DNA from: Armillaria gallica
Taxonomy: Eukaryota; Basidiomycota; Agaricomycetes; Agaricales; Physalacriaceae
NCBI GenBank assembly: GCA_037576215.1
Contig: JBANDB010000015.1
Coordinates: forward strand, 2,338,060-2,402,059
Length of the DNA: 64,000 nucleotides
Reading direction: 5' to 3'
A model generated the notes under the pieces. The model was not told the origin of the DNA, made no database searches, and worked only from the letters and a program-made list of their open reading frames with translations. Positions 54,617 through 64,000 of the stretch are shown in pieces; position 1 is the first letter of the stretch; every line of letters begins with the position of its first letter. The translations under genes were made by a program, and so were the position numbers.

Positions 54617-54863
54617 TATCGGGCATGTTGTTCGATTGGGTCGCATCTATGGGAAGTACATTTTCCTAGATGTTTCATTTTTGGAGCTTTCAGATGATTC
54701 AGTTGTGGTTCTGTGTGCTCACCTTTGTGATGTTGATTTATCATTCTATCGATGTTTGGAGGCTTTCTTGAGGATGCGCTTGGGAGGGCAAGTTCATTAT
54801 GTGCCTGCTTGGATAGTTAATAGGGATAGGCTTCCCTTTCATTCTGAAGGTGTTACAGTATAG

Positions 54864-55660
54864 TGCTTCTACATTTGTTACATTCTTTTCCCTTTCATTA
54901 TTTACTTCATTGTTTTCCTCACTTCATAGGTCACATAACATGGTATCATGATTAATGCCTGCACAGATCTACTAGCCATTCTAGTTACATGTGGTTTTAT
55001 ATAATTAAGGAGGGAGAGATATTTGTCAGCTGATATGTAAAGCGTTCACCATGTCATATAGTACGTTAGTTCTGCATTCTAGTGTTGAAGGATATCCGTC
55101 CTAGATACCCATATGTTTTCTTACTCTTGTTTTACCTTCGATCGTCGTTCCTTCTTACCTACTTTATATATCACAACCCCTGTCCTTACGATCGCCTATA
55201 TAGCCTGCCCGTAGTTACCCGCACACCTCAGTCGTTCAACCATCGCTGTGCCCGACTGAGGTGTGTATATACCGTTACGATATCAGTCACTATTACTTAT
55301 GCTCCTTCATAGCTTTTACTTATATCCTCCTTCTATTAGGTACAGTACCCAATACACAGTCGTTCAACCATCGCTGTGCCCGACTGAGCTTTTACTTATA
55401 TCCTCCTTCTATTATCTAGTACGGTCCATAGTTGAGTCCACGTCCTCCCCTCTGTCCTCTTGACCCTCGGTATCCTCTTCCACCACCCCGCGTCCCTCGC
55501 CCTCGATCTGGTCTTGTCTCATGGCTACGTTATTTCACTTTTGCGAAGACCTAGTTGATGGTGTCAATTTTACTTTCGCAACGACCGTTAAATACCCAAT
55601 GCACACTCTGTCTCCGTTTTAACAAAGTTATTCTAGCGCGTACTCTTGCTCAACAGAAGG
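54864..55660. repeat. Spacer with a partial direct repeat and a hairpin
   Basis: CAGTCGTTCAACCATCGCTG plus TGCCCGACTGAG occurs twice (about 55229-55260 and 55357-55388), as does TTTTACTTATATCCTCCTTC (55314 and 55388). The first copy forms a hairpin, ACACCTCAGTCG/CGACTGAGGTGT. No gene is recognised. The 3' end is the probable promoter of the HNH gene. Confidence 0.55.
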
Positions 55661-56992
55661 ATGGCTTCATTACTAGTATTCAACGAGCCCGATTCAAGTA
55701 GCTGGTCGACTATTTCTGATGTCTTCTTCAGTTCTGTTCAAGAAAAAATGGAGAGTAAGACACCCACACGCACGTTCATCGTTCGAGCACAGGCACATAT
55801 TTCACTTCTCCGTGATGACCCAGGTTGCCGTCTCGAACGACCCTCTACCGTCGATAAAGATATTCACCCAGAGGCCGTCTTAGAGGCCCTGCTCGATCAC
55901 GCCACTGGAGCCGAAGAAGACGACAGCAAAACGCCTCGTCGCTACGTCGCCTGTGCAATCACTACCGCTGGCCAGGACTATGGCATTGAGCAGCTGATAG
56001 AACTGGCTAATACCTGGGTCCGGTACCTCTTCTGGCCTTGTACGTAGCTACTCATTTTTCTCGTCTGCAATATTGACTATTTACTGTAGTCAAAGCTAAT
56101 GAAAGTGATATTCGAGGGCATCATTCTGCTTCGGAAATCGCTACACCGACTCTCAATGAGACCGAAACCTTCCATTTCAAGTGTAGTCGTCCACGTAAAG
56201 GAACGTTCGAAGATACGGTGCGTATCAAATATGCCCATCGAATGCATTGTGCTCCTATATGTGCTCTCAGGTGAAAGAACGTGATGGTTCTCGCTGTATT
56301 ATATCAAAACTTATCGATTGGAAATCGACTACTCTGGATCCGACAGAGCTCGTAGCGGACGTTGAAGCAGCTCATATCTTCAAGAGGGCGGTGGCAGCCG
56401 GGAGGCGTTCCAAGGTGTGCCTCGCCGTCCATTTACTAGATCTTCAACTGAGTATAAATATGATATAGAACTCTTTGGCCGAGTACGCCACTTGGGATAT
56501 TTTGCGCCACTTTATTGCTCTGTCCGAAGAACAGGTCGCCGAACTTGATGATAACATCGACTATGCCTACAACGGAATAACGCTGGAACACACTCTTCAT
56601 TCGATTTTTGATGAATTTGGGTGGTCGTTGCGTCCCGATGTAAGCTGCTATCTTATCGCTCTTGTGGGCATATTGATAGGATATAATACCAGCCTGATCA
56701 TCACGACCGGTACCACTTCGAATATTTTATTGGCAATCCTCCGGTGACAATGGATATCCGTAATGTTGGTGTCATCTCCTTTGAAGGATGTTCGGCTGAA
56801 CTTCGACCAAGCCGCCAGCTCATTCGATTCCATTACTCTCTTGCCAAGGTTTTGCATACCAGTGGTGCAGGAGGGGTCATTGAATCTATGATGAAGCGAT
56901 TCCTCGGAGGGGGTAGCAAATCGTTTACTATGAATGCCGATGACCTAGACTTACACTTAAGTAGCGAGAGGATGTCTCTTATGACTGTTTGA
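55661..56992 (+). CDS. HNH endonuclease-domain protein (HNH_2 type)
   Basis: Start ATG 55661 (MASLLVFNEPDSSSWSTISD). Five exons join in phase with introns of about 45-62 nt. After a variable N-terminal part the core reads VKERDGSRCIISKLIDW, LVADVEAAHIFKRAV, NIDYAYNGITLEHTLHSIFD, FEYFIGNPPVTMDIRNVGV and LIRFHYSLAKVLHTSGAG, with stop TGA at 56990. The layout R.RC..S, then AAHI, N.I.L....H..FD is the HNH_2 (PF13391-like) pattern common in multi-copy agaricomycete proteins. Metal-dependent nuclease activity is inferred; the physiological role is unknown. It reads fully intact. Confidence 0.82.
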
Positions 56993-57240
56993 TAATATAT
57001 AGAATTGATAAGGGTACCTGGCGTAGGCGTGTTGCATGAGATCAATTTGTAGCTTCAAACTTTATGGTCACAGACTGATTGACCAATAACACCCAAGCAA
57101 AGAGTCATGTAACCGTTCTCGCGAAAGCCGCAACACTGAGCGTCCTGAAATCAGGCGGTGATTCATCGTGGACGCATCCTTCAGTACTATTGAGGCTCCG
57201 AGTTCTGATAGTCTCTGAAGTTATTGGGTCCGGCAGAAAT
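56993..57240. other. Spacer between the HNH gene and family B copy B3
   Basis: About 250 nt with no recognised feature. The B3 homology starts abruptly at about 57241. Confidence 0.4.
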
Positions 57241-57722
57241 CCCGCTCGAGGTTTTGGAGACGGATGTCGACGAAAATCTAATGCAAGGAGGCTTTGATGC
57301 TGCTGATACTCGTCCACCGGCATCGTGTCCTGAAGAAGCGTATTTCTTCAACGAGGATAACTGGTGTTCTCCGACAGAGGAGATGCTATGGCCTAACAGA
57401 AGGAGAAGTCCTTCCGTTAGGCTGTCAGCGCCCCGATCTGATCTGATTTCAGGAGCGAAGAGCTCTTCGTCAATGCGGAAGAGAAAATCCATCCATCCCT
57501 CTGAGAATGTTTCTCTGCATATGAACACTGGAGGAGGTAAATCGTCTGCCGGCAGTGATACCATCATGCGAAGAAGATCAGCTTTACCCACGAATGCGCA
57601 CGTTTCTCAGGATTTTCTGTTTGGTAAGTAGTAATTTTCAGGCTGCTATTTATAATACTGGAGAACTCACAAAAAAATTCAACAGGGTTTTTGAATTCAT
57701 AGTCGGCGACAGTCTCTTGCTT
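57241..57722 (+). pseudogene. Family B protein, copy B3 (5' truncated, one frameshift)
   Basis: Starts inside the family at LEVLETDVDENLMQGGFDAA. It keeps EEAYFFNEDNWCSPTEEMLW, PNRRRSPSVRLSAPRSDLIS and RKRKS, then loses frame by a one-base deletion where B2 has ATTCATGCC and B3 has ATCATGCG. The remaining sequence through KFNRVFEF-like codons is recognisable to about 57722. It is convergent with A4, sharing about 120 nt of spacer with the B2 locus. Confidence 0.7.
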
Positions 57723-57901
57723 GAGTAGTCATACGAGTACTCTATGATCTACTTAAGCTGTTACCTGTAGCATCGAGGAATCGAGTGGCGTTATTTTAGG
57801 TTGATCACTCGTCCAAATCTGCCCGTAAATAAGACCAAGTATATGATTCAGGACCCCGAGGGACTTGGTACAAGGAAGAGTCTGCCGAAAGAACACCTGG
57901 G

Positions 57902-58936
57902 CTACAGATTGACAGATCCGGCAACGATAAGGTTCCTCCGCTGGATGAAGACAGTCAGTACAAATGGTTGATACAGAATGGCAAAACACACCCGGAGTGG
58001 ACCAGATGAGTTTGTGTATTCGTCGTCGAGATCACCAACCTGCGAAGACGATGTCGAGTCCGTAGATGATAAGCCGTTGCTGGAGGGTAGTGAAAGAAGT
58101 GGAGGCTCATTTTCGTCGGCTGGCGTCTCAGCAGTTAATGCGGATGCAATGGCAGAAGCAGCCGTGTATGCCCCCCTACTGACCAAGTTGAACAAACCAC
58201 GACTTTCGGCTGATGGAAGAAAGGTCAATGGAAGACATGTAACTGTGATGATATGGCCACTGACCATAAGAGGAGGCAGAGGGTAAACGAGCAGGAAAAA
58301 AAAAACTTTGTCAATTGATACATCTCCTGCCGAAAACCCCTCCAGATCTCTATAGCGGTGTCAGGATAGATAATCAGCTCACTACTGAAACCACGTACCA
58401 GCCCGATCATCTGCAACATAAAACATATACACCCAGACAAATAATTCCACCTCAGTATCCCGAGACTTGTCGCGCAATTCGACGTCACCTCGAATATGCG
58501 TAGCGTACACTATATTATACCACTCTGGAGATAAGTCAATTACCCGCATATCTGTAGGCGGGGGCGGCGGGGCGCGGTTGCCTTTGACGAGTCGAACGAT
58601 GTGATCTTCGCACTCGAGCTGGAAACAAAAGGAGGAGTCGGCCTTTTCCACCGCAAGCTGAAGGAGACCGGGCCATTCAGAGCGAGGGAATTTATTGGGA
58701 TCAGGAACCTCGGCATCAAGACCAGGTATGAGTTCGTTGTAGAAGGTGGAGAGCGACATGACTAAAGCAGAAGACTTTATAGGGTATACTTCTGTAGCAT
58801 CGGAGGGCATAGTTCCATAGTCCACAAAGAATGGACCGTACTCAGAGGCAAAGGGCCACTTGAACGGCAGATATCTCGAGTGGCCATATTTGCGGGATAT
58901 TGGTCGAGGCTTGAGATGAAGCTGGATGCTTGCCAT
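57902..58936 (-). CDS. Family A protein, copy A4 (possible homopolymer frameshift)
   Basis: Start ATG 58936 (MASIQLHLKPRPIS). Exon 1 58399-58936 carries YLPFKWPFASEYGPFFVDYG, LSPEWYNIVY and RGDVELRDKSRDTEVELFVW. Exon 2 58265-58349 reads IWRGFRQEMYQLTKF, then a run of ten T. Exon 3 reads ESRGLFNLVSRGAYTAA, then Ser/Asp-rich. The last exon reads RRNLIVAGSVNL with stop 57902. With nine T the exon would read FFFPARLPSASSY in frame, as in A2. With ten it shifts. So this copy is either recently broken or carries a sequencing error. It is convergent with B3. Confidence 0.65.
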
Positions 58937-59194
58937 GAGAGACGGGGACAAGTGACGTGGAAGGACAGGGGACGACAACCACCCCATCTTGAGCGAGACA
59001 ACGGGCCGAAATGTTGCCGATTACAAGCAGCTGTACATAACGCGCTTGTGGCGACACCACCATACCTGTTTGACGGCGTCCTCTCTGCATCCTCCACTCT
59101 GCTCCTAAGTTTCCGTCTCAGCCCGTGTAGAATTGGCCATCGACAAAGTCGACAGCGGCCTGCAGGCACGACTGAGAGATCCGGACGATGAGTA
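58937..59194. other. Spacer upstream of A4
   Basis: Around 59040-59070 it repeats a motif found again at 59757-59790 (CGC.TGTGGCGACAC.....TAC), next to the intact F-box gene's 3' end. This indicates a local tandem duplication. Confidence 0.45.
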
Positions 59195-59345
59195 GAGAGA
59201 TGGAGTGCTTACGGTATTGCCTAAATCAAAAGATCCTCTGGAGAGGCCTAGGCGGCTTTATACTACTGGCAAACTCTTCGCGCTGCGCCTACCCAAATAA
59301 CGTCAGAGTCCTCAACCTTGGAACAGCGCGAGCGACTCACTGAAA
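59195..59345 (-). pseudogene. Duplicated 3' end of the F-box gene
   Basis: Matches 59840-59965 of the intact F-box gene: TTTATACTACTGGCAAACTC, GCCCA.CC.AATAACGTCAGAG and AACAGCGCGA.CGACTC. On the minus strand it reads LTLFGWAQ.EEFAS-like codons with changes. It is truncated at both ends. Confidence 0.75.
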
Positions 59346-59811
59346 TGTTTAAGAAATACGGGCCCGCCTTGGGTAAATTGGGTTGAGCGTCAGGAATGGC
59401 TCCCGGCCCAACGGAGGCTTGGCAGGCAGGCTCGTATAGCGTCGTGGAATGGTACGGGTATCCAGTATAACATAGGACAACCCGGAGAGTGAAATGCGTA
59501 AGGCCGGTGTTCAGACGGAGAATATACCCTTTCGTAGTCCTAAAGACCATCGCGTAAGAAAAGAAATTTCGATTCATACCAGTATATATTAATTGAGCGC
59601 GAGAAGCTGAATCAGAGCCCACCAGGACACTATCTTCGCCGATGGGAACGTAGAGGGATCGGAAACACCTTTGGGGGACGGATAATTTGCGATGAAAGAG
59701 TAGGATGGTTCTAGCCAGTACTGTCTTCATTGAAATCGTGTAAGCATACGTACATAACGCGCCTGTGGCGACACAGCCGTACACCTGGTCCATAGGGACA
59801 CTCTCTGTATC
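59346..59811. other. Spacer with a long but unconvincing minus-strand frame
   Basis: A frame across 59263-59793 is open for 176 codons, but its end overlaps the F-box relic out of phase and no motif is seen. It contains TTTACCCAAGGCGGGCCCGT (minus), nearly shared with 1553-1573. I do not call it a gene. Confidence 0.4.
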
Positions 59812-61194
59812 CTAAATGATAGATTCTGAGATATCCGTAAGGCCCGAAAAGATCTTCTGAAGACGAGGATAGGCCGCTTTTATACTACTGGCAAACTCTT
59901 CACACTGCGCCCAGCCGAATAACGTCAGAGTTGTCAACTTTGGAAACAGCGCGATCGACTCTATAATCCGCTCCCTCACCACGCTCTCGTCCCTCACATT
60001 CATCGACAGAGTGACATACAAGCAGTTGACTTCCGTAAGGAGGTGCTCAGATCTCGGATTCACGCTCAGCCATTCCTCCGACGCGTTCAGATCTGAGAGG
60101 GGAATGTCGAGGATGGTAATGGTACTATGGAGGGCGATGTTTCGGAAGAGCGTCTGTATAGCGTCTGTGGGTAAGGGTAATGGAGACAAGAAAGACGTTG
60201 AGATGTAGCAGGTCACGCTTTGAAGTTGAGGCATGGATCCGGGGGAAGAGAGTAGCTGGGACAGACACTCGGCCGTCGAACTAAAGTCTCTCAGCTGGGG
60301 GAGCGAATTAGGAGCGAGAGACGCGTCGTCAAACAAAGTTCGGAGCATTAGGCTTTCTATCGTGGGGTGCCGCGCGAGGAAGGGTGTGAGGACACTTAAT
60401 GGGAGATCGAGGCACCGTATATCGAGCTTTTGGAGGAAGGGCAAGGAGAGTAAGGGCAGCAACTGTTGGATGTCGACATCTTCCAGTGTGACGTCCCTGA
60501 GAGGGGAGGAATTCATCGTACTGATGGTCCATTCGCGGAAAAAGTCGGTGAGCAGAAACGAGGTACGAGAGATGCTAATGTATTTGAGTGTGCTGACGAC
60601 TGTGCCGTCAAATCTGGCACCATCGTCATATTCGACCGGCAGGACATCGTACGCCCCAAATGAACGGCACTTGGTATGATGTAATTGCTGGAAAAGGCGG
60701 ACGACTGCCGGACTGTTTATCTCACATCCAGTCATGGACGTCTCTAGTTCTGGCGATGAAAACAACAATAACCCTCGGGGGAACCGGAAATCAACGCATT
60801 CAATCGTCTTCCCCGTTTCGAAAAGCCGTTCGACCTGCTCCATTTCTCTAATACAATCTGCAGCAGAGAAGTGGCAGGAAAAGAACTCTATGGGTTGCTT
60901 CATAGAGAACGAGAGCCGGACGCCGGCAATGCTGTTGAAAGATAGACCATTGGAGAGGCCGAAGCTAAGACTGTTGACGCGAAGCTGGGCAAGGGCGTCG
61001 TTACAGTCCGTCTTTGGGAAGAGTAGGTACGTTAAGGCTACGGCGTTGACTCGCCGACACAAACAGGAGACGCTGATCAGGCTGGATGGATCAAGGTCTT
61101 GAAAAATGAGAAGCAGGAGCTCGTTCGGAAGGTTGTTGAGGGTGACGGAGGGAAAGGCCTCAACAGAAATTTGTCGACCATACGCTTGGGCCAT
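59812..61194 (-). CDS. F-box protein with C-terminal leucine-rich repeats
   Basis: Single exon, 460 codons, ATG 61194. Residues 17-60 (VTLNNLPNELLLLIFQDLDP, then SLISVSCLCRRVNAVALTYL) are a standard F-box, which binds Skp1 in SCF ubiquitin ligases. The remainder has irregular Leu-rich repeats of about 25 residues (LRDVTLEDVDIQQLLPLL, LQKLDIRCLDLPLSVLTPFL, FPKLTTLTLFGWAQCEEFAS), presumably the substrate-binding face. The target is unknown. The gene is intact. Parts of it are copied at 22.7 kb and 59.2 kb. Confidence 0.85.
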   Translation of the reverse strand: MAQAYGRQISVEAFPSVTLNNLPNELLLLIFQDLDPSSLISVSCLCRRVNAVALTYLLFPKTDCNDALAQLRVNSLSFGLSNGLSFNSIAGVRLSFSMKQPIEFFSCHFSAADCIREMEQVERLFETGKTIECVDFRFPRGLLLFSSPELETSMTGCEINSPAVVRLFQQLHHTKCRSFGAYDVLPVEYDDGARFDGTVVSTLKYISISRTSFLLTDFFREWTISTMNSSPLRDVTLEDVDIQQLLPLLSLPFLQKLDIRCLDLPLSVLTPFLARHPTIESLMLRTLFDDASLAPNSLPQLRDFSSTAECLSQLLSSPGSMPQLQSVTCYISTSFLSPLPLPTDAIQTLFRNIALHSTITILDIPLSDLNASEEWLSVNPRSEHLLTEVNCLYVTLSMNVRDESVVRERIIESIALFPKLTTLTLFGWAQCEEFASSIKAAYPRLQKIFSGLTDISESII

Positions 61195-62116
61195 GTTGAC
61201 TCTGTGATTGTTGCCATCGTTAATGAATATATGAACGGAGGAGACGTTCCTTTACTCACAGGCGCCACAGAATCCTTTTCTTGCCCAGTTCGAAATTACG
61301 CTCGCTGGCTCTGCAGGCGCAAGAAATACCGATGCTTGAAGAATTTGCGTGTATATTTCCAGTAGTATAATTCCAGTAGGGGTGAGACTGGGAAACAAGA
61401 TGGACGTTAGAGGACAAAAACTTTGACAAATTCAAATTGAAAGTTTAATTTAGAAATGATTCCCGCGTCACGTGCGGAATCTTTCTGCAGACTCGAAGTT
61501 TATATATCTTCAATGAGGACTTCCAGAGAACTATCATTGAAGAGGTCCCTCTTATCTGAATAAATGAAAAACACTGAGGCGGATTCTTTTGGAGCGGTTG
61601 TTGTGGGCCCTGATGATATTATTATAGCCAAGGCGAAGTTGCCAGATATCAGGAAGGTGACAGTCTCTCTCGTGAGTTTATCAGCTATCCACTGCAGTAA
61701 GTCTTCAGCGGTGGTCACGGTACCATACCACGAAAGTAAAATATCGTCGACCTTAAGATCCTCTGAAAGGAATGGACCTAGGGTACAGCTTGTTGATCTT
61801 GACGGTGGCTCACCCTAACATCCACAGATAAGTACGGTTAGCTTTTTAGAGGGTGACCCACCATATCATTTGTTAGATGGCCGCCCGTCCTGAGCACCAT
61901 CGGACACGAAGACGAAAATTAATCAAATAAGATTCCTAGCTCTCTAAGCAAGGTTCAAGGAGTGAGATAACAACACATTTAGAAACGACGACAAACGAAA
62001 GCGAAATCCAGAGTCGAAAAAGAAAAAGATGCAAATTCCATATGCATAGAATCCATAGATGCTGAAAGCGAAGACGAACAATGACAACATCCTAGACCAA
62101 ATCAAATAATAATAAT
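61195..62116. other. Intergenic, nothing recognised
   Basis: Short frames on both strands around 61500-61818 lack motifs. No repeat or RNA gene is seen. Confidence 0.45.
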
Positions 62117-64000
62117 TTAAGGAGAATATTCAGGTCCTTGTGAATCGATCATTGCGGCCGCTTCTAACACAGACGTAGAACTCCCAGGCGGTCCAGCAGA
62201 GTCGTTAGCCTGGGATTCTCCAAACTTGATCCGTCTTCCCGCACCGGGAATCTGCAGGCCCCGTAAAATGCTCGAACTGCGACTGCGGCTTCTTACATGA
62301 GTAGGTCCACCGTTGGCCCCGAAAGGCAGCCCTAGAATCGTCTCAGACCGTTTCCTAGGTACTGTGCTTTCCAGGTGTGCATTCGAAGTTCGCCTGATCG
62401 TCGAGCGAGGCACGTTAGGCGACGGAAGGCTAGGCCTGGTAGGCAAAGGAGGTACCGGAGACGTCGAACTTGAAGCGGGTGGGAATAACTGCGCCAGAGA
62501 GGCCCTTCGGGCCAGAGGCTTTCGTGCGGCTACGGGCGACGGATGGGATTGACGTGATGGCGGAGAAGGAGAAAGCTGAGCATGCGACGCATGATGCGTA
62601 AGAGGCCGAGGAACAACAGGTGAAGACGGCGTTTGACGCGTAACAAAGGGAGGTATCGGAGACGATCGTGCTGAAGGAGTGTTTGAATCGTGTGTGTTAC
62701 GTATGGGGATCATGGTAGGAGGAGCAACCTGTCCCACTTGCGAGAGCTGTGCAAATGATGAACGACGGCTCAGCGATAAACGAGGATGCCGGGGAGACAT
62801 TGGTGAAGGGGGCGGCGGAATGCGAGTGCCTGAAGCCGGAGCCGGCGGGTGTGGCTGTCGCCCTGTCACCGGAGACATAGATTGGGCATGACGCGGCGAC
62901 TTTGGAACGGGAGATGGAGATGACGGTACTACAGATAAAGGTGAGGGTTTTTTCTTCTTCAATGTGGTTGGTCCAGTCAAATTCGGCGCCTGCTTGAGTT
63001 GTGTGACTTTGCTTGACCCACCGAACCCAACGCGTCGGCCCAAGCCTCGTATGAACCCACCACCGAATCGTGCCCTAGCTTCTTCAAACGACGGCAATTC
63101 TGTGCGTGAGCCGAACGTTGGAGTTCCGCATCTAGAGCTGGCTCGTTCCATGACCTCTCTTTCCCCGGCTCCGACATCCGTAACGTCCTGGACAGAGGAT
63201 CCGCGCCTGAGGTCCGGTTTCCTTGCGTCGAGGAAGGCAGATCCACTACCGGCCCTCGCTCTCTGCTGAATTGGAATAGACGTTGGAACGGCGATGATGT
63301 GTCCAAAAAGAGATCCAGGAGCCTTCGTCAATTTTATCACTTTCCACCCAGCAGACGCTGCAAGTGATACAATCTCGCGCAGAGTACGCTCTTGCCCATT
63401 GAACACAGACTGCATCTATGAAGGCTGAAATGAGCATCTTTCATTGCAATCCAAGGAGATTTGACGAACTGTAAGGTCCATCCAATAAGCATGCGCGCTA
63501 GCCTTACCCAAGTTGGGTAACAGAGGTGGGGGTGCTAATGTTGTCTCTGCACCGATGACACCATCGCCCCCTTTGGAGCTGAAGTCATCCTCGCAAGCCA
63601 ACGGAACGACAAAATCGGCGATCACAAGCTTCGTATCATCCGCCGCTGCTTCCCGGAGACGCAGTAAAATGCGCTGAGCAAACGAGTCGGGCCAGTCATG
63701 CAGGATGACCCGTAGAAAGTACACAGCAGCATTTTTGATCGGCTGAGGTGTGAAGAAGTCGTGAACTGATAGCATATATGAGGATTTTTAACGCATTAAT
63801 GCAAAACGAACCCGAACTGTACCTTGAAACTGGGCAATATCCGGATCTAGAAGTTCAGGACATTTGCTTCTCCATTGCCGCTCTCCCATCTCAACGACAA
63901 TTGGTCGATCCTGGATGATGAACTTTAACCCAATGCTATCCTCGTCGGTGGGATTCGAAAATGCGTGTGCAAGGAACATGCTAGTAGAACCGATACCACC
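62117..64000 (-). CDS. SAM-dependent O-methyltransferase with long Ser/Pro-rich tail (5' end outside window)
   Basis: Exons: 63823 to beyond 64000, 63470-63765 and 62117-63415. Introns of 57 and 54 nt join in phase. SAM-binding motif I is at the window edge (GGIGSTSMFLAHAF). Then come FIIQDRPIVVEMGERQWRSK, VHDFFTPQPIKNAAVYFLRV, ILHDWPD (the catalytic-His region of plant COMT-like and fungal sterigmatocystin-type enzymes), LVIADFVVPLACED, and DLT|MQSVFNGQERTLREI with GWKVIKLTKAPGSLFGHIIA closing the fold. About 330 further residues are Ser/Pro/Arg-rich with repeated RRSSFAQL, RRASLAQL, RRTSNAHL units. It probably methylates a phenolic metabolite; the substrate is unknown. Confidence 0.85.

Larger units (their letters stand above)
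53457..54863 (+). pseudogene. ORF disrupted by nested hAT-like MITEs
   Basis: A frame from ATG 53457 (MLSPESAATSLDSDPATVVP, Pro/Ser/Thr-rich) reaches VRSDTISGIG at 53700. The same frame resumes at 54625 as HVVRLGRIYGKYIFLDVS, then ELSDDSVVVLCAHLCDVDLS and RLPFHSEGVTV, with stop at 54861. Removing the element and one 8-bp duplication leaves the frame intact. The second half (GRIYGKYIFLDVS) faintly resembles an OB-fold strand pattern, but no family is claimed. Confidence 0.55.

Noticed and set aside
59263..59793. 176-codon minus-strand ORF
   Set aside because: It overlaps an F-box relic out of phase, has no motif, and is probably a chance opening.

Overview
This window looks like a nuclear segment of a basidiomycete, most likely a mushroom-forming agaricomycete. 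Genes are cut by many short (about 45-60 nt) GT-AG introns. The gene families fit that group: a CYP63-like P450, isopenicillin-N-synthase-type dioxygenases, HNH_2 and MLKL_NTD-type proteins, and an O-methyltransferase with a long Ser/Pro tail. So do the transposons: a Tad1/I-type LINE with RNase H and a chromodomain Ty3/gypsy element. All gene models below were spliced by eye. Layout: 1-9.5 kb holds the 3' end of a secreted DUF7223-like gene, a forkhead relic, the first copy of an undescribed gene family (called family A here), a small membrane protein, a P450 pseudogene and an intact 2-oxoglutarate/Fe(II) dioxygenase. 9.5-18.9 kb is a mosaic of gene fragments, GTGTAC-rich arrays, tRNA-like relics, a secreted Ala/Pro/Ile repeat protein, a broken alpha/beta-hydrolase and a second dioxygenase copy split by about 3.5 kb of unrelated DNA. 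18.9-21.6 kb is a 17-exon CYP63-like P450 that reads through intact. 22.7-35.7 kb holds two intact A genes, broken copies of a partner family (family B), fragments of F-box and O-methyltransferase genes, an MLKL_NTD-like gene with a C-terminal membrane anchor, and two nuclear-type genes. 36.1-51.5 kb is an AT-rich LINE on the minus strand. It is interrupted by a 9,357-bp chromovirus with apparently identical 508-bp LTRs and a 5-bp target duplication. 51.2-55.6 kb carries a near-perfect snap-back MITE, a 225-bp tandem repeat, and an ORF disrupted by a hAT-like MITE that itself contains a second hAT-like MITE. 55.6-64 kb has an intact HNH gene, another B-A pair, an F-box fragment, an intact F-box gene and the O-methyltransferase. 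Themes: (1) Families A and B occur repeatedly as neighbours, usually tail to tail. Three A copies are intact and every B copy here is broken. F-box and O-methyltransferase fragments travel in the same neighbourhoods, which suggests repeated segmental duplication. (2) The chromovirus appears to use Tf1/sushi-like self-priming: a TATA box lies about 29 nt from a 13-nt mRNA-start sequence that is exactly complementary to the primer-binding site. It also carries an undescribed 341-codon ORF with a membrane segment, overlapping gag, whose stop overlaps in-frame gag ATGs. (3) The LINE coding frame has six in-frame stop codons and no detectable frameshift.
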